Below, one piece after another: positions 15,628-23,953 of a DNA stretch of 36,726 bases (position 1 is its first letter; each line of letters opens with the position of its first letter). The position numbers and the translations under genes are program-made. The DNA lies in the NCBI RefSeq assembly GCF_000633595.2, contig NZ_JIBU02000024.1:1-36726 (forward strand). The letters run 5' to 3'. Under the pieces are notes generated by a model. That model had not been told where the DNA came from, ran no database searches, and was given only the letters and a program-made list of their open reading frames with translations. Source of the DNA: Clostridium drakei (lineage in GTDB: Bacteria > Bacillota > Clostridia > Clostridiales > Clostridiaceae).

Positions 15628-17205
15628 TCCATTTTTCTTTTTATACTGCATAGGAGTCAGACCTGTAATTTTTTTAAATGTTTTTGAAAAGTGTTTTTCA
15701 TCAAAAAAGCCAACTTTTTCAGCAATGTTGTAAATTAGGTCATCACTTGAAGAAAAAAGTTCTTTGGCTTTTTCTATTCTATAGTTGATAATGTATTTTA
15801 TAATGCTCATACCAATTTCCTTCTTAAATATCTGGCTTAAATATGAATTACTAATATTTAAGCTGGATGCAATAAGATTTATAGTGATATCCTCCATATA
15901 GTGAATATGTATAAAATTTAATACTTGAATAACTATAGAATTTTTTATCATATATTTATCAGAAAGTTCAGACCTAAGTTGATTTACAGAATTGACAAAT
16001 TCACTGCATTTATCTTCTATAGAGGTAAAAAATACTTTTTTGTGCGGTGAACTATCTGGCAATATTTTTTTATATAGATTGCTATATCTGTCAACTAATT
16101 CCGATGACAATGAAGTATGGCAATAATAATAAAGATTGTAATCAAAACTTGGTTTTATAATATCTAAAAATAGTTTATATATCAATTTATTTAATTCAAT
16201 ATTGAAAATATCATAATTTATAAGTTCTTTTATTTCTTTTATAGTGTTATCTATTAGGGTGTGGTCTATGTCTTTTTTTATTGAATTAATATATTTTTGA
16301 GTGAGTAACTTAGCATCAGAACAGAAGAAGTTATATGTTTTTAAATAATGGAAAGATTCATAAGCATCTCTTATATTTTCAACATCTTTAATATAGTTGC
16401 TCATATATCTGAATGCAGTTTTTGAATTTGTTATGCTATTTAATTTGCTAGTAATTTCAAAAAGTTTACATTGCTTGGTGGCAATACTTGTACAATTAAA
16501 ATCATTGATAATTATGCACAAAATGTTTGGATTAATATAAAAAACTTCACCCCCACTATATTCATAAAGAACAGCTTCACATTCTTTAATAAATTCTTCT
16601 CCAGTTAGGTAATAAATATTTTTATTCAAATAGTGATCTGAATATTCGATCTCCATAAGATTGCAAATATACACATAGTAACCGTAATAATTTAAATTTA
16701 AGTTTACTTTTTTTTTATAATATAAAAATTCACTTTTAATTACTCCACGTAAAATATCTTTTAGATATTCGGTTCTTTCTAGTTTGCTGATTCTGAAATT
16801 CATTACTAAGTTTGAATCTTTTTCTTCGCCAATATAGTCAAAATGGCAAGTGTATTTTTCACTTAAAGATTGGGTAAAAAAGGATTTTATTTTATTAATA
16901 TAAGTAATGTCTTTATGACTTGTAATTGAATATATAATTTGATTTTCTGAAATAATATTAAAAATTAAGACCATTGGGTATATATTTGACATTGCTAAAT
17001 CGTAGAAAAAATTATGAATTTTATATACAGGATGTTTAAGTTGAATGATTATAACTTCAGCATTAAGCTCTATTGCTTTTTCAATACTATTTTTATAAGA
17101 ATTAGCAATATAAGAAATGGAAAAATTATTTTTAGTTGTCTTATAGAAGTTATATAGTATATTAGCAATTTTATCTTCTGAATATAAGATAATCTTAGAA
17201 AACAT
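15610..17205 (-). CDS. AraC-family regulator with degenerate receiver
   Basis: 531 aa. The C-terminal AraC domain (about 425-525) has two HTHs, with IASSLNISNSYLSQIFKKEI and VGFFDEKHFSKTFKKITGL. The first 110 residues look like a response-regulator fold (IILYSEDKI, then AEVIIIQLKHP). However, the position of the phospho-Asp is Gln and the DIRMPG-type motif is lost, so it probably is not phosphorylated. The middle 300 residues are AT-rich and of unknown fold, as in YesN proteins. It starts at 17205 after GGGAGG and is divergent from the GPH transporter operon, which it probably controls by sensing a ligand directly or through another protein. Codon use is the most AT-rich of the regulators here. 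Confidence 0.8.
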   Translation of the reverse strand: MFSKIILYSEDKIANILYNFYKTTKNNFSISYIANSYKNSIEKAIELNAEVIIIQLKHPVYKIHNFFYDLAMSNIYPMVLIFNIISENQIIYSITSHKDITYINKIKSFFTQSLSEKYTCHFDYIGEEKDSNLVMNFRISKLERTEYLKDILRGVIKSEFLYYKKKVNLNLNYYGYYVYICNLMEIEYSDHYLNKNIYYLTGEEFIKECEAVLYEYSGGEVFYINPNILCIIINDFNCTSIATKQCKLFEITSKLNSITNSKTAFRYMSNYIKDVENIRDAYESFHYLKTYNFFCSDAKLLTQKYINSIKKDIDHTLIDNTIKEIKELINYDIFNIELNKLIYKLFLDIIKPSFDYNLYYYCHTSLSSELVDRYSNLYKKILPDSSPHKKVFFTSIEDKCSEFVNSVNQLRSELSDKYMIKNSIVIQVLNFIHIHYMEDITINLIASSLNISNSYLSQIFKKEIGMSIIKYIINYRIEKAKELFSSSDDLIYNIAEKVGFFDEKHFSKTFKKITGLTPMQYKKKNGKAKYI

Positions 17206-17266
17206 TTACATAATACCTCCCAAACACCTGAATTACTAGTATATATAGGTTTTCGACTATGATTTT

Positions 17267-17295
17267 ATTGTATATGTATATTAAAATTTTGTAAA
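17267..17295 (-). promoter_or_regulatory. Promoter of the AraC gene
   Basis: Minus strand TTTACA (17295-17290), a 17-bp spacer, and TACAAT (17272-17267). Spacing is ideal and both boxes are close to consensus. The leader is about 55 nt. Confidence 0.6.
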
Positions 17296-17374
17296 TATTA
17301 TTTGCTAAATATATGAAAAAGGTATCTGTTTAAAAAAATATATTTAAAAATTATGCATTACTAAATTAATATAG

Positions 17375-17439
17375 AAAAGCACACTTTTTCATAAAAAAAG
17401 CACACGTAAGTTGAGAATAAATAATATAAAATTAGTAAT
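17375..17439 (+). promoter_or_regulatory. Direct-repeat operator and promoter of the GPH/transketolase operon
   Basis: AAAAGCACAC occurs twice, at 17375-17384 and 17396-17405. The two copies are 21 bp apart, two helical turns on the same face, which is the classic layout of an AraC-family site. It ends six bases before a -35-like TTGAGA (17411-17416), with a weak -10 around 17433-17439. This fits activation from a site next to the -35 by the divergent AraC regulator. Confidence 0.6.
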
Positions 17440-17440
17440 C

Positions 17441-17677
17441 AAGAGGTGGTAAGTAAAAAGGAGGAGTTAAGCTTTTGAACTATGTCATTTTACGAGCTTG
17501 TTCAGGTAAGAGTTATTTCTTACAGGAAAACTCCACCTAAGTCTAAGAATAACTTAATTTGGAGGTGATCTTTGTAATCGTTTACTAGAATTTAGCTTAT
17601 AGGGGATTAAAAATTGCAAGTCATTCTGTATATCTGGTTTTATATTACAAGTATAAATTTGAAAAGGAGTTGACGAA
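17441..17677 (+). other. Structured 5' leader of the GPH operon
   Basis: About 230 nt of leader separates the promoter from the first gene. GTAAGA (17506-17511) and TCTTAC (17518-17523) form one hairpin. The overlapping AGTTATTTCTTA (17511-17522) can instead pair with TAAGAATAACT (17544-17554), and AGGTGG near 17444 can pair with CCACCT near 17533. Two overlapping tiny ORFs follow GGAGGAG (17460-17466): TTG 17475-17540 (21 aa) and ATG 17482-17568 (28 aa). I do not recognise a known riboswitch class. A leader-peptide or alternative-structure control is possible. Confidence 0.35.
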
Positions 17678-19132
17678 ATGGAGGCAAAAACAATAAATTT
17701 GTATGAAAAAAGTGGTGATAATCCTGGCTTTTATAAACTTCCTACCAAAGAAGTAGTGGGATATTCCCTTGTAGATGGTGGAATGAATTTAGTTTTTCAA
17801 TCAATTTTAATGTTCCTGACATTCTATTATACCGATGTTTATGGATTAACTGCTGTAGAAGTTTCTGTTATGTTTCTTATTTCTAGAGGATGGGATATGA
17901 TATGGGACCCTACCATGGGTGTTATTGCAGAAAGAATGAATCCAAAGCATGGTAAGTACAAAAGTTATCTTATTTATGGAGCTATTCCATTTGCCATTGC
18001 AGGTATTTTGACTTTTACAGTACCTAATTTGGGACATACGGGCAAATTGATATGGGCATATGCCACGTACAATTTGATGCTCACATTATATACTTTCATA
18101 ATTAATCCATATGTATCTTGTACAACTGTCATGACAGCAGATCCTATGGAGAGGACTAGGCTAAATTCTGTAAGAATGATGTTTGCTCAGTCAGGTGGTG
18201 TAATAGTTGCTCTGTTTATTCCTATTTTATCACAGGTTTTCGGTAGAGGTGATGCAGCAAAAGGTTACCAGATGACTATTATTTTACTTTCTGTTATTTG
18301 TGGAGCTATTTTACTTTATAGTTATACCACTTTACATGAACGTATAAGAGTAAAATCTCATTTAGATCCAGTTACTCTTAAAGGGTTTATTAATCAGATT
18401 ACACATAATCAGCCAGGTATCATACTATTTTTACTGTTTGTAGGTGTTTATGCATTTTCATCTATACAATCAGCTTCAGGAATTTATTATATGACTTATA
18501 ACGTAAATAGAAAAGACCTAGTTGCTTTATTTTCTATGTTGAATGTTTTGCCTTCAGTTGTTGCAGTTCCTTTTGTACCTATGCTGTTTAGGCGTATAAA
18601 AAAGAAAAACACTGTTGCACTTGGTTTGGCTTTAGGTGCCCTTGGATCAGCAGTTTTATATATTATTCCGGTTTCACAAATTACAGTAATGATGATAGCT
18701 AAATCAGTAGCTGCATTTGGCTATGGTATACTTATGGGCAGTTTGTGGTCAATCATTCCGGATGCAGTTGAGTATGCTGAGTACAATACTGGCAAAAGAC
18801 ATGCCGCAGTTGTGTACTCACTTATTACTCTTGGATTAAAGGTTTCATTAGCAGTAGGGGGAGTTATACCTACATTGATATTAGCTAATGTTGGATATAT
18901 TCCTAATGTATCTCAAACTGCAAAATCTTTAAATGGAATTCTAATTATGACATCTATTTTACCAGCTGCTGTCTGCGTAGTTACATTGATCATATTCATG
19001 ATATTTTATAATTTAACAGAAGAAAGAGTAGCTGATATAATGGCTGAATTAGATATAAGACATAAAAATGATAAAGAAAATTGTTTGGTTGAGCTAGTAG
19101 AGGAAATCCCTGACCAATCAATAAAATTATAA
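17678..19132 (+). CDS. GPH-family sugar cation symporter
   Basis: A 484-aa MFS-type transporter of the glycoside-pentoside-hexuronide (GPH, MelB/XynB-like) family, with about 12 membrane segments. Family marks are YSLVDGGMNLVFQ at the first helix, RGWDMIWDPTMGVIAERM (the conserved D-x-x-x-D type helix/loop used for cation coupling), TRLNSVRM, and SLWSIIPDAVEYAEYNTGKR. It imports a sugar, glycoside or hexuronate with Na+ or H+; the substrate cannot be read from sequence. It starts at ATG 17678 after AAAAGGAG and is the first gene of a five-gene operon with two dehydrogenases and a split transketolase. Confidence 0.87.
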   Translation: MEAKTINLYEKSGDNPGFYKLPTKEVVGYSLVDGGMNLVFQSILMFLTFYYTDVYGLTAVEVSVMFLISRGWDMIWDPTMGVIAERMNPKHGKYKSYLIYGAIPFAIAGILTFTVPNLGHTGKLIWAYATYNLMLTLYTFIINPYVSCTTVMTADPMERTRLNSVRMMFAQSGGVIVALFIPILSQVFGRGDAAKGYQMTIILLSVICGAILLYSYTTLHERIRVKSHLDPVTLKGFINQITHNQPGIILFLLFVGVYAFSSIQSASGIYYMTYNVNRKDLVALFSMLNVLPSVVAVPFVPMLFRRIKKKNTVALGLALGALGSAVLYIIPVSQITVMMIAKSVAAFGYGILMGSLWSIIPDAVEYAEYNTGKRHAAVVYSLITLGLKVSLAVGGVIPTLILANVGYIPNVSQTAKSLNGILIMTSILPAAVCVVTLIIFMIFYNLTEERVADIMAELDIRHKNDKENCLVELVEEIPDQSIKL

Positions 19133-19150
19133 ATATAGGAAGGTGTTATT

Positions 19151-19936
19151 ATGGAAAAAAAGCTTAGTGATTTTTCAATGAATGCATTTTCGCTTAAAGG
19201 TAAAGTAGCTGTAGTTACAGGTGCAAATCAAGGTCTTGGAATGGCTTATGCAGTTGCTTTTGCAAAAGCAGGTGCTGATCTTTTTATACCTCACTTTACA
19301 GATGATGTATCTGAAATTAAGAGTCTCATAGAAGAAACTGGTCAGAAGGTTAAGTTTTTGAAAGGAGATTTGACAAAAAAGGATTATATTGAAGAAGTTG
19401 TTGATACTTGCTTAAAAGAATATGGAAAAATTGACATTCTAGTGAATAATGCAGGTGGAAGTGTGTTTGCCGAATTTTTAGAGTATCCAGATTCAGCATG
19501 GCAAAAGCTTATTGATATTGATTTGAACTCTGTATACTATCTAAGTCACAGGGTAGTTAAAGAAATGGTTAAGCAAAATTCTGGTAAGATTATAAATATT
19601 GGTTCAGCATTATCCTTTACTGCGGATAAAAAATGTCCACCATATACAGCAAGTAAACATGCCATTCTTGGTTTAACAAAAGTATTTGCCAATGAGGTTG
19701 GGCAGTATAATATTCAAACCAATGCTATTTGTCCTGGATTTTTGGCAACTGATGTTAACAAGGACTTGCGTGCTGATAAAGATTTTTACAACAAAATTAC
19801 AAATAGAATTCCAAGTGGTCGCTGGGGTGAACTTAATGATTTAATGGGGACTGCCGTATTTTTAGCAAGTAGTGCATCAGATTATATTAATGGATGGTAT
19901 ATAAGTGTTGATGGTGGATTCCAGACAACATTATAA
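19151..19936 (+). CDS. SDR-family sugar/polyol dehydrogenase
   Basis: 261 aa. The classical SDR motifs are all present: cofactor loop TGANQGLG (23-30), NNAG near 100, catalytic Ser in NIGSALSF near 148, and YTASK near 165. The extra N-terminal 15 residues and closing DYINGWYISVDGGFQT match the gluconate 5-dehydrogenase / 2-deoxygluconate 3-dehydrogenase (KduD) group. It would interconvert a hydroxyl and a keto group on a sugar acid, sugar or polyol with NAD(P). It starts 18 bases after the transporter stop with AGGAAGGTG as ribosome binding site. Confidence 0.8.
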   Translation: MEKKLSDFSMNAFSLKGKVAVVTGANQGLGMAYAVAFAKAGADLFIPHFTDDVSEIKSLIEETGQKVKFLKGDLTKKDYIEEVVDTCLKEYGKIDILVNNAGGSVFAEFLEYPDSAWQKLIDIDLNSVYYLSHRVVKEMVKQNSGKIINIGSALSFTADKKCPPYTASKHAILGLTKVFANEVGQYNIQTNAICPGFLATDVNKDLRADKDFYNKITNRIPSGRWGELNDLMGTAVFLASSASDYINGWYISVDGGFQTTL

Positions 19937-19955
19937 AATAAGGAGGCTTAAATTT

Positions 19956-20999
19956 ATGAAGACTATTGCTTGTGTTAAGGTAGGAAGTTTAAAAGATCCT
20001 GATGTTAATAAAAGGGGACGTGTTCAGGTTATAGATATGCCTGAGCAGGAAATGGGAGATGAGGATGTCAAGATAAAGGTTGCTTACTGTTCAATATGTG
20101 GTTCTGATCCACATTTAGTAGAAGGAATTTTTGGTCTTGAACCTCCCTTTGGAATAGGACATGAGATTTCAGGCACTATTGTGGAAATTGGTAAAAAGGC
20201 TGTTAAAAAGGGATTAAAAGTAGGGGACAGGGTTGCAGGAAATTTTTTAAGATTTTGTGGTACATGTTATTATTGCCGAAATGGTCAGGAGCAGTTCTGT
20301 GAATATCCGGATAATAAGCCTGGTATGTCCGAATATGTAGTATGGCATGAATCTCAGGTATTTAAAGTTCCAGATGATGTAAGCTTAGAAGAAGCGTGCT
20401 TGTTAGAGCCTGTGTCAATTGCAGTTAGAATTGTGGACAAAACAAATATGAAAATTGGCCAACGAGTTGCCATTTCAGGAGGAGGACCTATAGGATTATT
20501 GTCACTTCAAGCAATGAAGATGTTTGGAGCTACGTCACTTACACTTATAGAACCTATTAAGGAAAGACAGGAACTTGCCAAAGAATTTGGTGCTGATTAT
20601 ATTATCAATCCTTTGGAGCAGGATGTATGTGTAGAATCCAATAAAATAACTAATGGATTGGGTTTTGACCTGGTAATAGAGGCTTCGGGATCACCTAAGG
20701 CTGCACCAGCAGCTAGTGAAATAGCTGCAAAAGGAGGAACTGTTCTCTATATTGCAATGTTTCCAAAAAACTATGACATGCCACTGAATCTATATGACAA
20801 ACTGTACAGTAAGGAATTGACTATTTCTAGCATAAATGTAGCTCCATATGCATTTCCACGTGCTACTGAAATTATGCCTAGAATGAATTTAAAACCTTTT
20901 ATACAGAAAATCTTTACTATTGATCAGGCAGAAGAAGCTTTCGCTGCTCAAATTAGTGGAAAATATCCCAAAATACTTATCAAATGTAATGATTTTTAA
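19956..20999 (+). CDS. Zinc-dependent alcohol (polyol/threonine-type) dehydrogenase
   Basis: 347 aa from ATG 19956 behind AAGGAGG; an upstream in-frame ATG at 19905 lies inside the SDR gene. It is a medium-chain dehydrogenase. The catalytic zinc site is CSICGSDPH plus GHEISG. The structural zinc loop has four Cys in FCGTCYYCRNGQEQFC. The Rossmann motif is ISGGGPIGLL, and the acidic residue in LTLIEP suggests NAD preference. Relatives include sorbitol, L-iditol and threonine dehydrogenases. With the SDR next door it could move a keto group along a carbon chain (oxidise one carbon, reduce another) to give a ketose for the transketolase; this is inference. Confidence 0.82.
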   Translation: MKTIACVKVGSLKDPDVNKRGRVQVIDMPEQEMGDEDVKIKVAYCSICGSDPHLVEGIFGLEPPFGIGHEISGTIVEIGKKAVKKGLKVGDRVAGNFLRFCGTCYYCRNGQEQFCEYPDNKPGMSEYVVWHESQVFKVPDDVSLEEACLLEPVSIAVRIVDKTNMKIGQRVAISGGGPIGLLSLQAMKMFGATSLTLIEPIKERQELAKEFGADYIINPLEQDVCVESNKITNGLGFDLVIEASGSPKAAPAASEIAAKGGTVLYIAMFPKNYDMPLNLYDKLYSKELTISSINVAPYAFPRATEIMPRMNLKPFIQKIFTIDQAEEAFAAQISGKYPKILIKCNDF

Positions 21000-21037
21000 C
21001 AACCTCTATAAATAAATGAAAAAAGGAGATGCCTATT

Positions 21038-21904
21038 ATGTATTGTAATGTTGATATGGAACAAGTTAAACAATTAGAAGATAAGGCAGTAGAGATTCGA
21101 AAAAAGTTATGCTCATTTATCTATGAAATAGGTATGGGTCACCTTGGAGGAGAATTGTCTATCGTTGATATGGCTGTTGGTCTCTATTACAAGTACATGA
21201 ACTACGATCCTAAAAATCCTAAATGGGAAAAAAGAGACAGATTGATTTTAAGTAAAGGTCATTGTGGAGAAACATTGTATACTATATTTTCAGATTTAGG
21301 CATGTATACAATGGAATATATGGTGGAACATTTTGAAACCTTAAATACTGCCAAATTTGGTATGCACCCTAATAGAAAATATGTTCCTGCCATTGAAGCA
21401 TCAACAGGTTCTTTAGGTCATGGATTATCCATAGCTACCGGTTTAGCATTAGGTGCTAGAATGTCAAAGTCCTACTGGAGAACTTTCTGTATCATAGGAG
21501 ATGGTGAAATTGAAGAGGGTTCAAATTGGGAAGCCTTTATGGCAGCAGGACACTATAAACTTGGCAATCTTGTAGCAATTGTTGATAAAAATCGCCTACA
21601 GATGACTGGTTTCACAAGGGATGTAATGAATGTTGATCCTTTAGGGGATAAAATAAAAGCTTTTGGATGGGATGTTATAGAGATTCAAGGTAATGACATG
21701 TATGAAGTTTGTAGTGCCCTGCAATCTCTTCCACCAGCAGATCCAGAAACTAGAAGAAAGCCAATATGTATTATTTCAAATACCACTAAGGGCTGCGGTG
21801 TTTCATTTATGGAAAATAATGCAGTATGGCATGGTGGCGGAATTGCTAAAGAGCAGTTGGACGAGGCACTAAAATCAATAGAAAATAATAGAAAGGTGAG
21901 ATAA
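21038..21904 (+). CDS. Transketolase, N-terminal subunit
   Basis: 288 aa from ATG 21038, with AAAGGAG about ten bases upstream; ATG 21029 is in frame but too close to that site. It contains the thiamine-diphosphate binding half: GHLGGELS, LSKGHCGETLY, ASTGSLGHGLS, the GDGEIEEGSNWEA Mg-ThDP motif, and VDKNRLQMTG. Split transketolases made of two polypeptides are common in clostridia and archaea. The enzyme moves a two-carbon ketol unit between sugars, normally sugar phosphates. The C-terminal subunit starts three bases after this stop, so the pair is co-translated. Confidence 0.88.
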   Translation: MYCNVDMEQVKQLEDKAVEIRKKLCSFIYEIGMGHLGGELSIVDMAVGLYYKYMNYDPKNPKWEKRDRLILSKGHCGETLYTIFSDLGMYTMEYMVEHFETLNTAKFGMHPNRKYVPAIEASTGSLGHGLSIATGLALGARMSKSYWRTFCIIGDGEIEEGSNWEAFMAAGHYKLGNLVAIVDKNRLQMTGFTRDVMNVDPLGDKIKAFGWDVIEIQGNDMYEVCSALQSLPPADPETRRKPICIISNTTKGCGVSFMENNAVWHGGGIAKEQLDEALKSIENNRKVR

Positions 21905-21907
21905 ATT

Positions 21908-22870
21908 ATGGCAGTTGAAACAACTTTCGATTTTGATCAGATGTTATCATCCGCAAGAGAAGCTTATGGGGTCGAATTAATGAAAATGGCAGATGAAGGA
22001 TTAGAATTTGCATTTACTTATTCTGATAATGTTGCACCATCCACATCTACTGGAAAGTTTATAAAAAAATATCCTGAACGTTGTTTTAATATTGGCATTG
22101 CGGAAGCCAATCAGGTTGGTATATCTGCGGGATTAGCTCTTTCTGGCAAAATTGTATTTTCACAAGTATTTGGACCATTTCTTCCTCTGAGGGCAGCAGA
22201 TCAGATACACACAGATATTGCTTATAATGATGTGCCTGTAAGATTGATTGGAACTCATTCTGGGGTTACATCTGGAGGAGGTCCTACCCACAATGTTATT
22301 GCTGATTTGTCATTTTATAGAGCAATACCAAACTTAACAATTTGTGTTCCAGCAGATGCAGGGCAGTGTAGAAAATTGGTAAGAGAGTCAATGACTTATA
22401 AAGGACCTATGATTATTCGTATTGCAAGAGGTGCGGAGCCAGATGTATATAAAGATAATGATTATGAATTTAAAATTGGTAAAGCTATTACTGTAAAGGA
22501 AGGCAATGATTTGACTTTAATTGGGACAGGTAACAGCGTGTATTGGTCTCTTATGGCAGCAAAGGAGCTTGCAGAAACAGGTGTAAATGCTAGAGTCATA
22601 GATATGCATACTATTAAACCCTTTGATGTTGATATAGTTTTAAAATCTGCAAAGGAAACAGGTTTTGTTGTAACTGTTGAAGATCAGAGTATTAATGGTG
22701 GCCTTGGCGGTGCAGTAGCTGAAGTTATAGCAGAAGCGGGTATACACTGCAAGTTTAAGAGAATTGGGTTACCTGATGAATTCAGTGTTATTGGCGCTGA
22801 TACTGCTATCTATAAATATTATGGTCTGGATTCACATAGTATTGCTGAAACAGTGAAAAAGATGCTTTAA
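21908..22870 (+). CDS. Transketolase, C-terminal subunit
   Basis: 320 aa with the pyrimidine-binding and C-terminal domains: SDNVAPSTSTGKF, FNIGIAEANQVGISAGLA (the conserved Glu that activates ThDP), HSGVTSGGGPTHNVIADLSF, and a C-terminal VIDMHTIKPFD and VEDQSINGGLGGAV. It pairs with the preceding subunit. Being in a dedicated sugar operon with no kinase, aldolase or isomerase suggests a specialised substrate rather than the housekeeping pentose phosphate role. Apiose/apulose and sulfoquinovose pathways are known to use dedicated split transketolases, but their other signature genes are not seen here. Confidence 0.88.
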   Translation: MAVETTFDFDQMLSSAREAYGVELMKMADEGLEFAFTYSDNVAPSTSTGKFIKKYPERCFNIGIAEANQVGISAGLALSGKIVFSQVFGPFLPLRAADQIHTDIAYNDVPVRLIGTHSGVTSGGGPTHNVIADLSFYRAIPNLTICVPADAGQCRKLVRESMTYKGPMIIRIARGAEPDVYKDNDYEFKIGKAITVKEGNDLTLIGTGNSVYWSLMAAKELAETGVNARVIDMHTIKPFDVDIVLKSAKETGFVVTVEDQSINGGLGGAVAEVIAEAGIHCKFKRIGLPDEFSVIGADTAIYKYYGLDSHSIAETVKKML

Positions 22871-22976
22871 TTTTCTAACATGATTTATAATGATTGCGTA
22901 GGGTTGATGGGACTGTTGCACTAAGTATGACTTAATTTTTGTATATGGAATTTTGATTTAATATAAGCACATTGCG

Positions 22977-23202
22977 ACACAACTTTTTAGGTGGAGTCCG
23001 CATTGAATATATGGTGTATAGAAGCCAGCCGTTCATTAAGGAGCTCTAATGCCTAAAATTTAAAAAATCTCTACCCGATCAAATGTCCCGTCCTGATTCA
23101 AATTACGAGATTTCTTAAATTTTAGACATAAGAGCCCCTAAATTCACTCAAAAGCTTTTATACACCATATATTCAAAGCTCCCTTCACCTAAAAAGTTGT
23201 GT
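22977..23202. repeat. Giant hairpin A
   Basis: Seventeen base pairs at the base: 22977-22993 with 23186-23202, ACACAACTTTTTAGGTG against its exact complement. Then 16 perfect pairs follow: GAATATATGGTGTATA against TATACACCATATATTC. Nearer the apex, CTAAAATTTAA plus AAATCTC pairs with GAGATTT plus TTAAATTTTAG. The apical loop is about 35 nt and contains CCGATCAAATGTCCCGTCC. Confidence 0.75.
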
Positions 23203-23611
23203 AGTAACTATCGTAATTCTAATATAAAAAATTGCTTATAATATATAATGATATGATTCTTGATAAAAAGCGTAGCTTTCATAATACTTATTACTTAGTT
23301 TATGTATATTCTTGGCTACTTTTAACATATCTTATGGCGCAGCCTGAAAAAATAGTAAGTTAGTTGATTATTAAATGTATTTGAAAAATACTTGTATGTT
23401 TTAGCATTATATTTTTCAATCACGTAAATAATAAGTTTCTTTTAAGATATTTTAACAGAATAGAAAACAGCTACTTTTTAAACTAAATAGATTAGCCTAA
23501 CAGCAGGCTCCGCCTTAATCTTTAGGCGTTGTAAGTTATGATTAAAAATATAATTTAGCTTACTAAAATTACTTATATCAATGTAATTATGTACATTCAC
23601 TTGAAGTTGCT

Positions 23612-23854
23612 AGTTTGAATTTTAACTTTTATGCAGTGATATATGATAAGGGTGTCATCACATTAGCTAAATTGTTTTAATATTATTCTTAGCTCAAAAT
23701 TTTTGAAAGACTTAGAACTTTAGTCTTGTTTGAGGGAACCGAGTTTGACAAAGTTCTTAGGCCTTCAAAAATTTCGAGCTTTAGAATAATTAAAACATTT
23801 AGCCGTGATGACACCCTTATCATATATCACGGAATGAAAGTTAAAATTCAAACT
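23612..23854. repeat. Giant hairpin B with conserved apex
   Basis: Eighteen perfect pairs at the base (23612-23629 with 23837-23854) are followed by 26 perfect pairs (23636-23661 with 23805-23830) and a long imperfect stem. The apex (23711-23761) contains GTTTGAGGGAACCGAGTTTG between arms CTTAGAACTTT and AAAGTTCTTAGG. The same 51-nt apex is repeated on the minus strand at the end of this window. Confidence 0.8.
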
Positions 23855-23887
23855 TCCATTGCACCTTTGTGTCGCAATATTTTTAAA

Positions 23888-23937
23888 TTGTTGAAATAGA
23901 AACAAAAGTTTAATATAATATTGTTAATGTGTCAACA
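23888..23937 (+). promoter_or_regulatory. Promoter of marR gene with MarR operator 1
   Basis: TTGAAA (23891-23896), a 17-bp spacer and TATAAT (23914-23919) make a near-consensus promoter. The operator TTGTTGAAATAGAAACAA (23888-23905) covers the -35. A second, imperfect dyad, TGTTAATGTGTCAACA (23922-23937), lies over the start site. This is the normal layout for MarR autorepression. Confidence 0.8.
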
Positions 23938-23953
23938 GATGGGAGGACAAACC

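Larger units (their letters stand above)
22967..23883. repeat. Non-coding element with two giant hairpins and inverted ends
   Basis: This 917-bp stretch has no gene. It starts GCACATTGCGACACAA and ends TTTGTGTCGCAATAT, so ATTGCGACACAA-like ends are inverted. It contains hairpin A (22977-23202), an AT-rich centre (23203-23611) and hairpin B (23612-23854). A shorter inverted copy lies at 33927-34284. There is no transposase inside, so if mobile it would be non-autonomous. It may also terminate the transketolase operon, which lacks another terminator. The family is not one I can name. Confidence 0.7.

Noticed and set aside
22967-23883. Insertion sequence or degraded transposon
   Set aside because: There are inverted ends but no transposase reading frame or remnant, and no target duplication was identified by eye, so only a repeat element is claimed.
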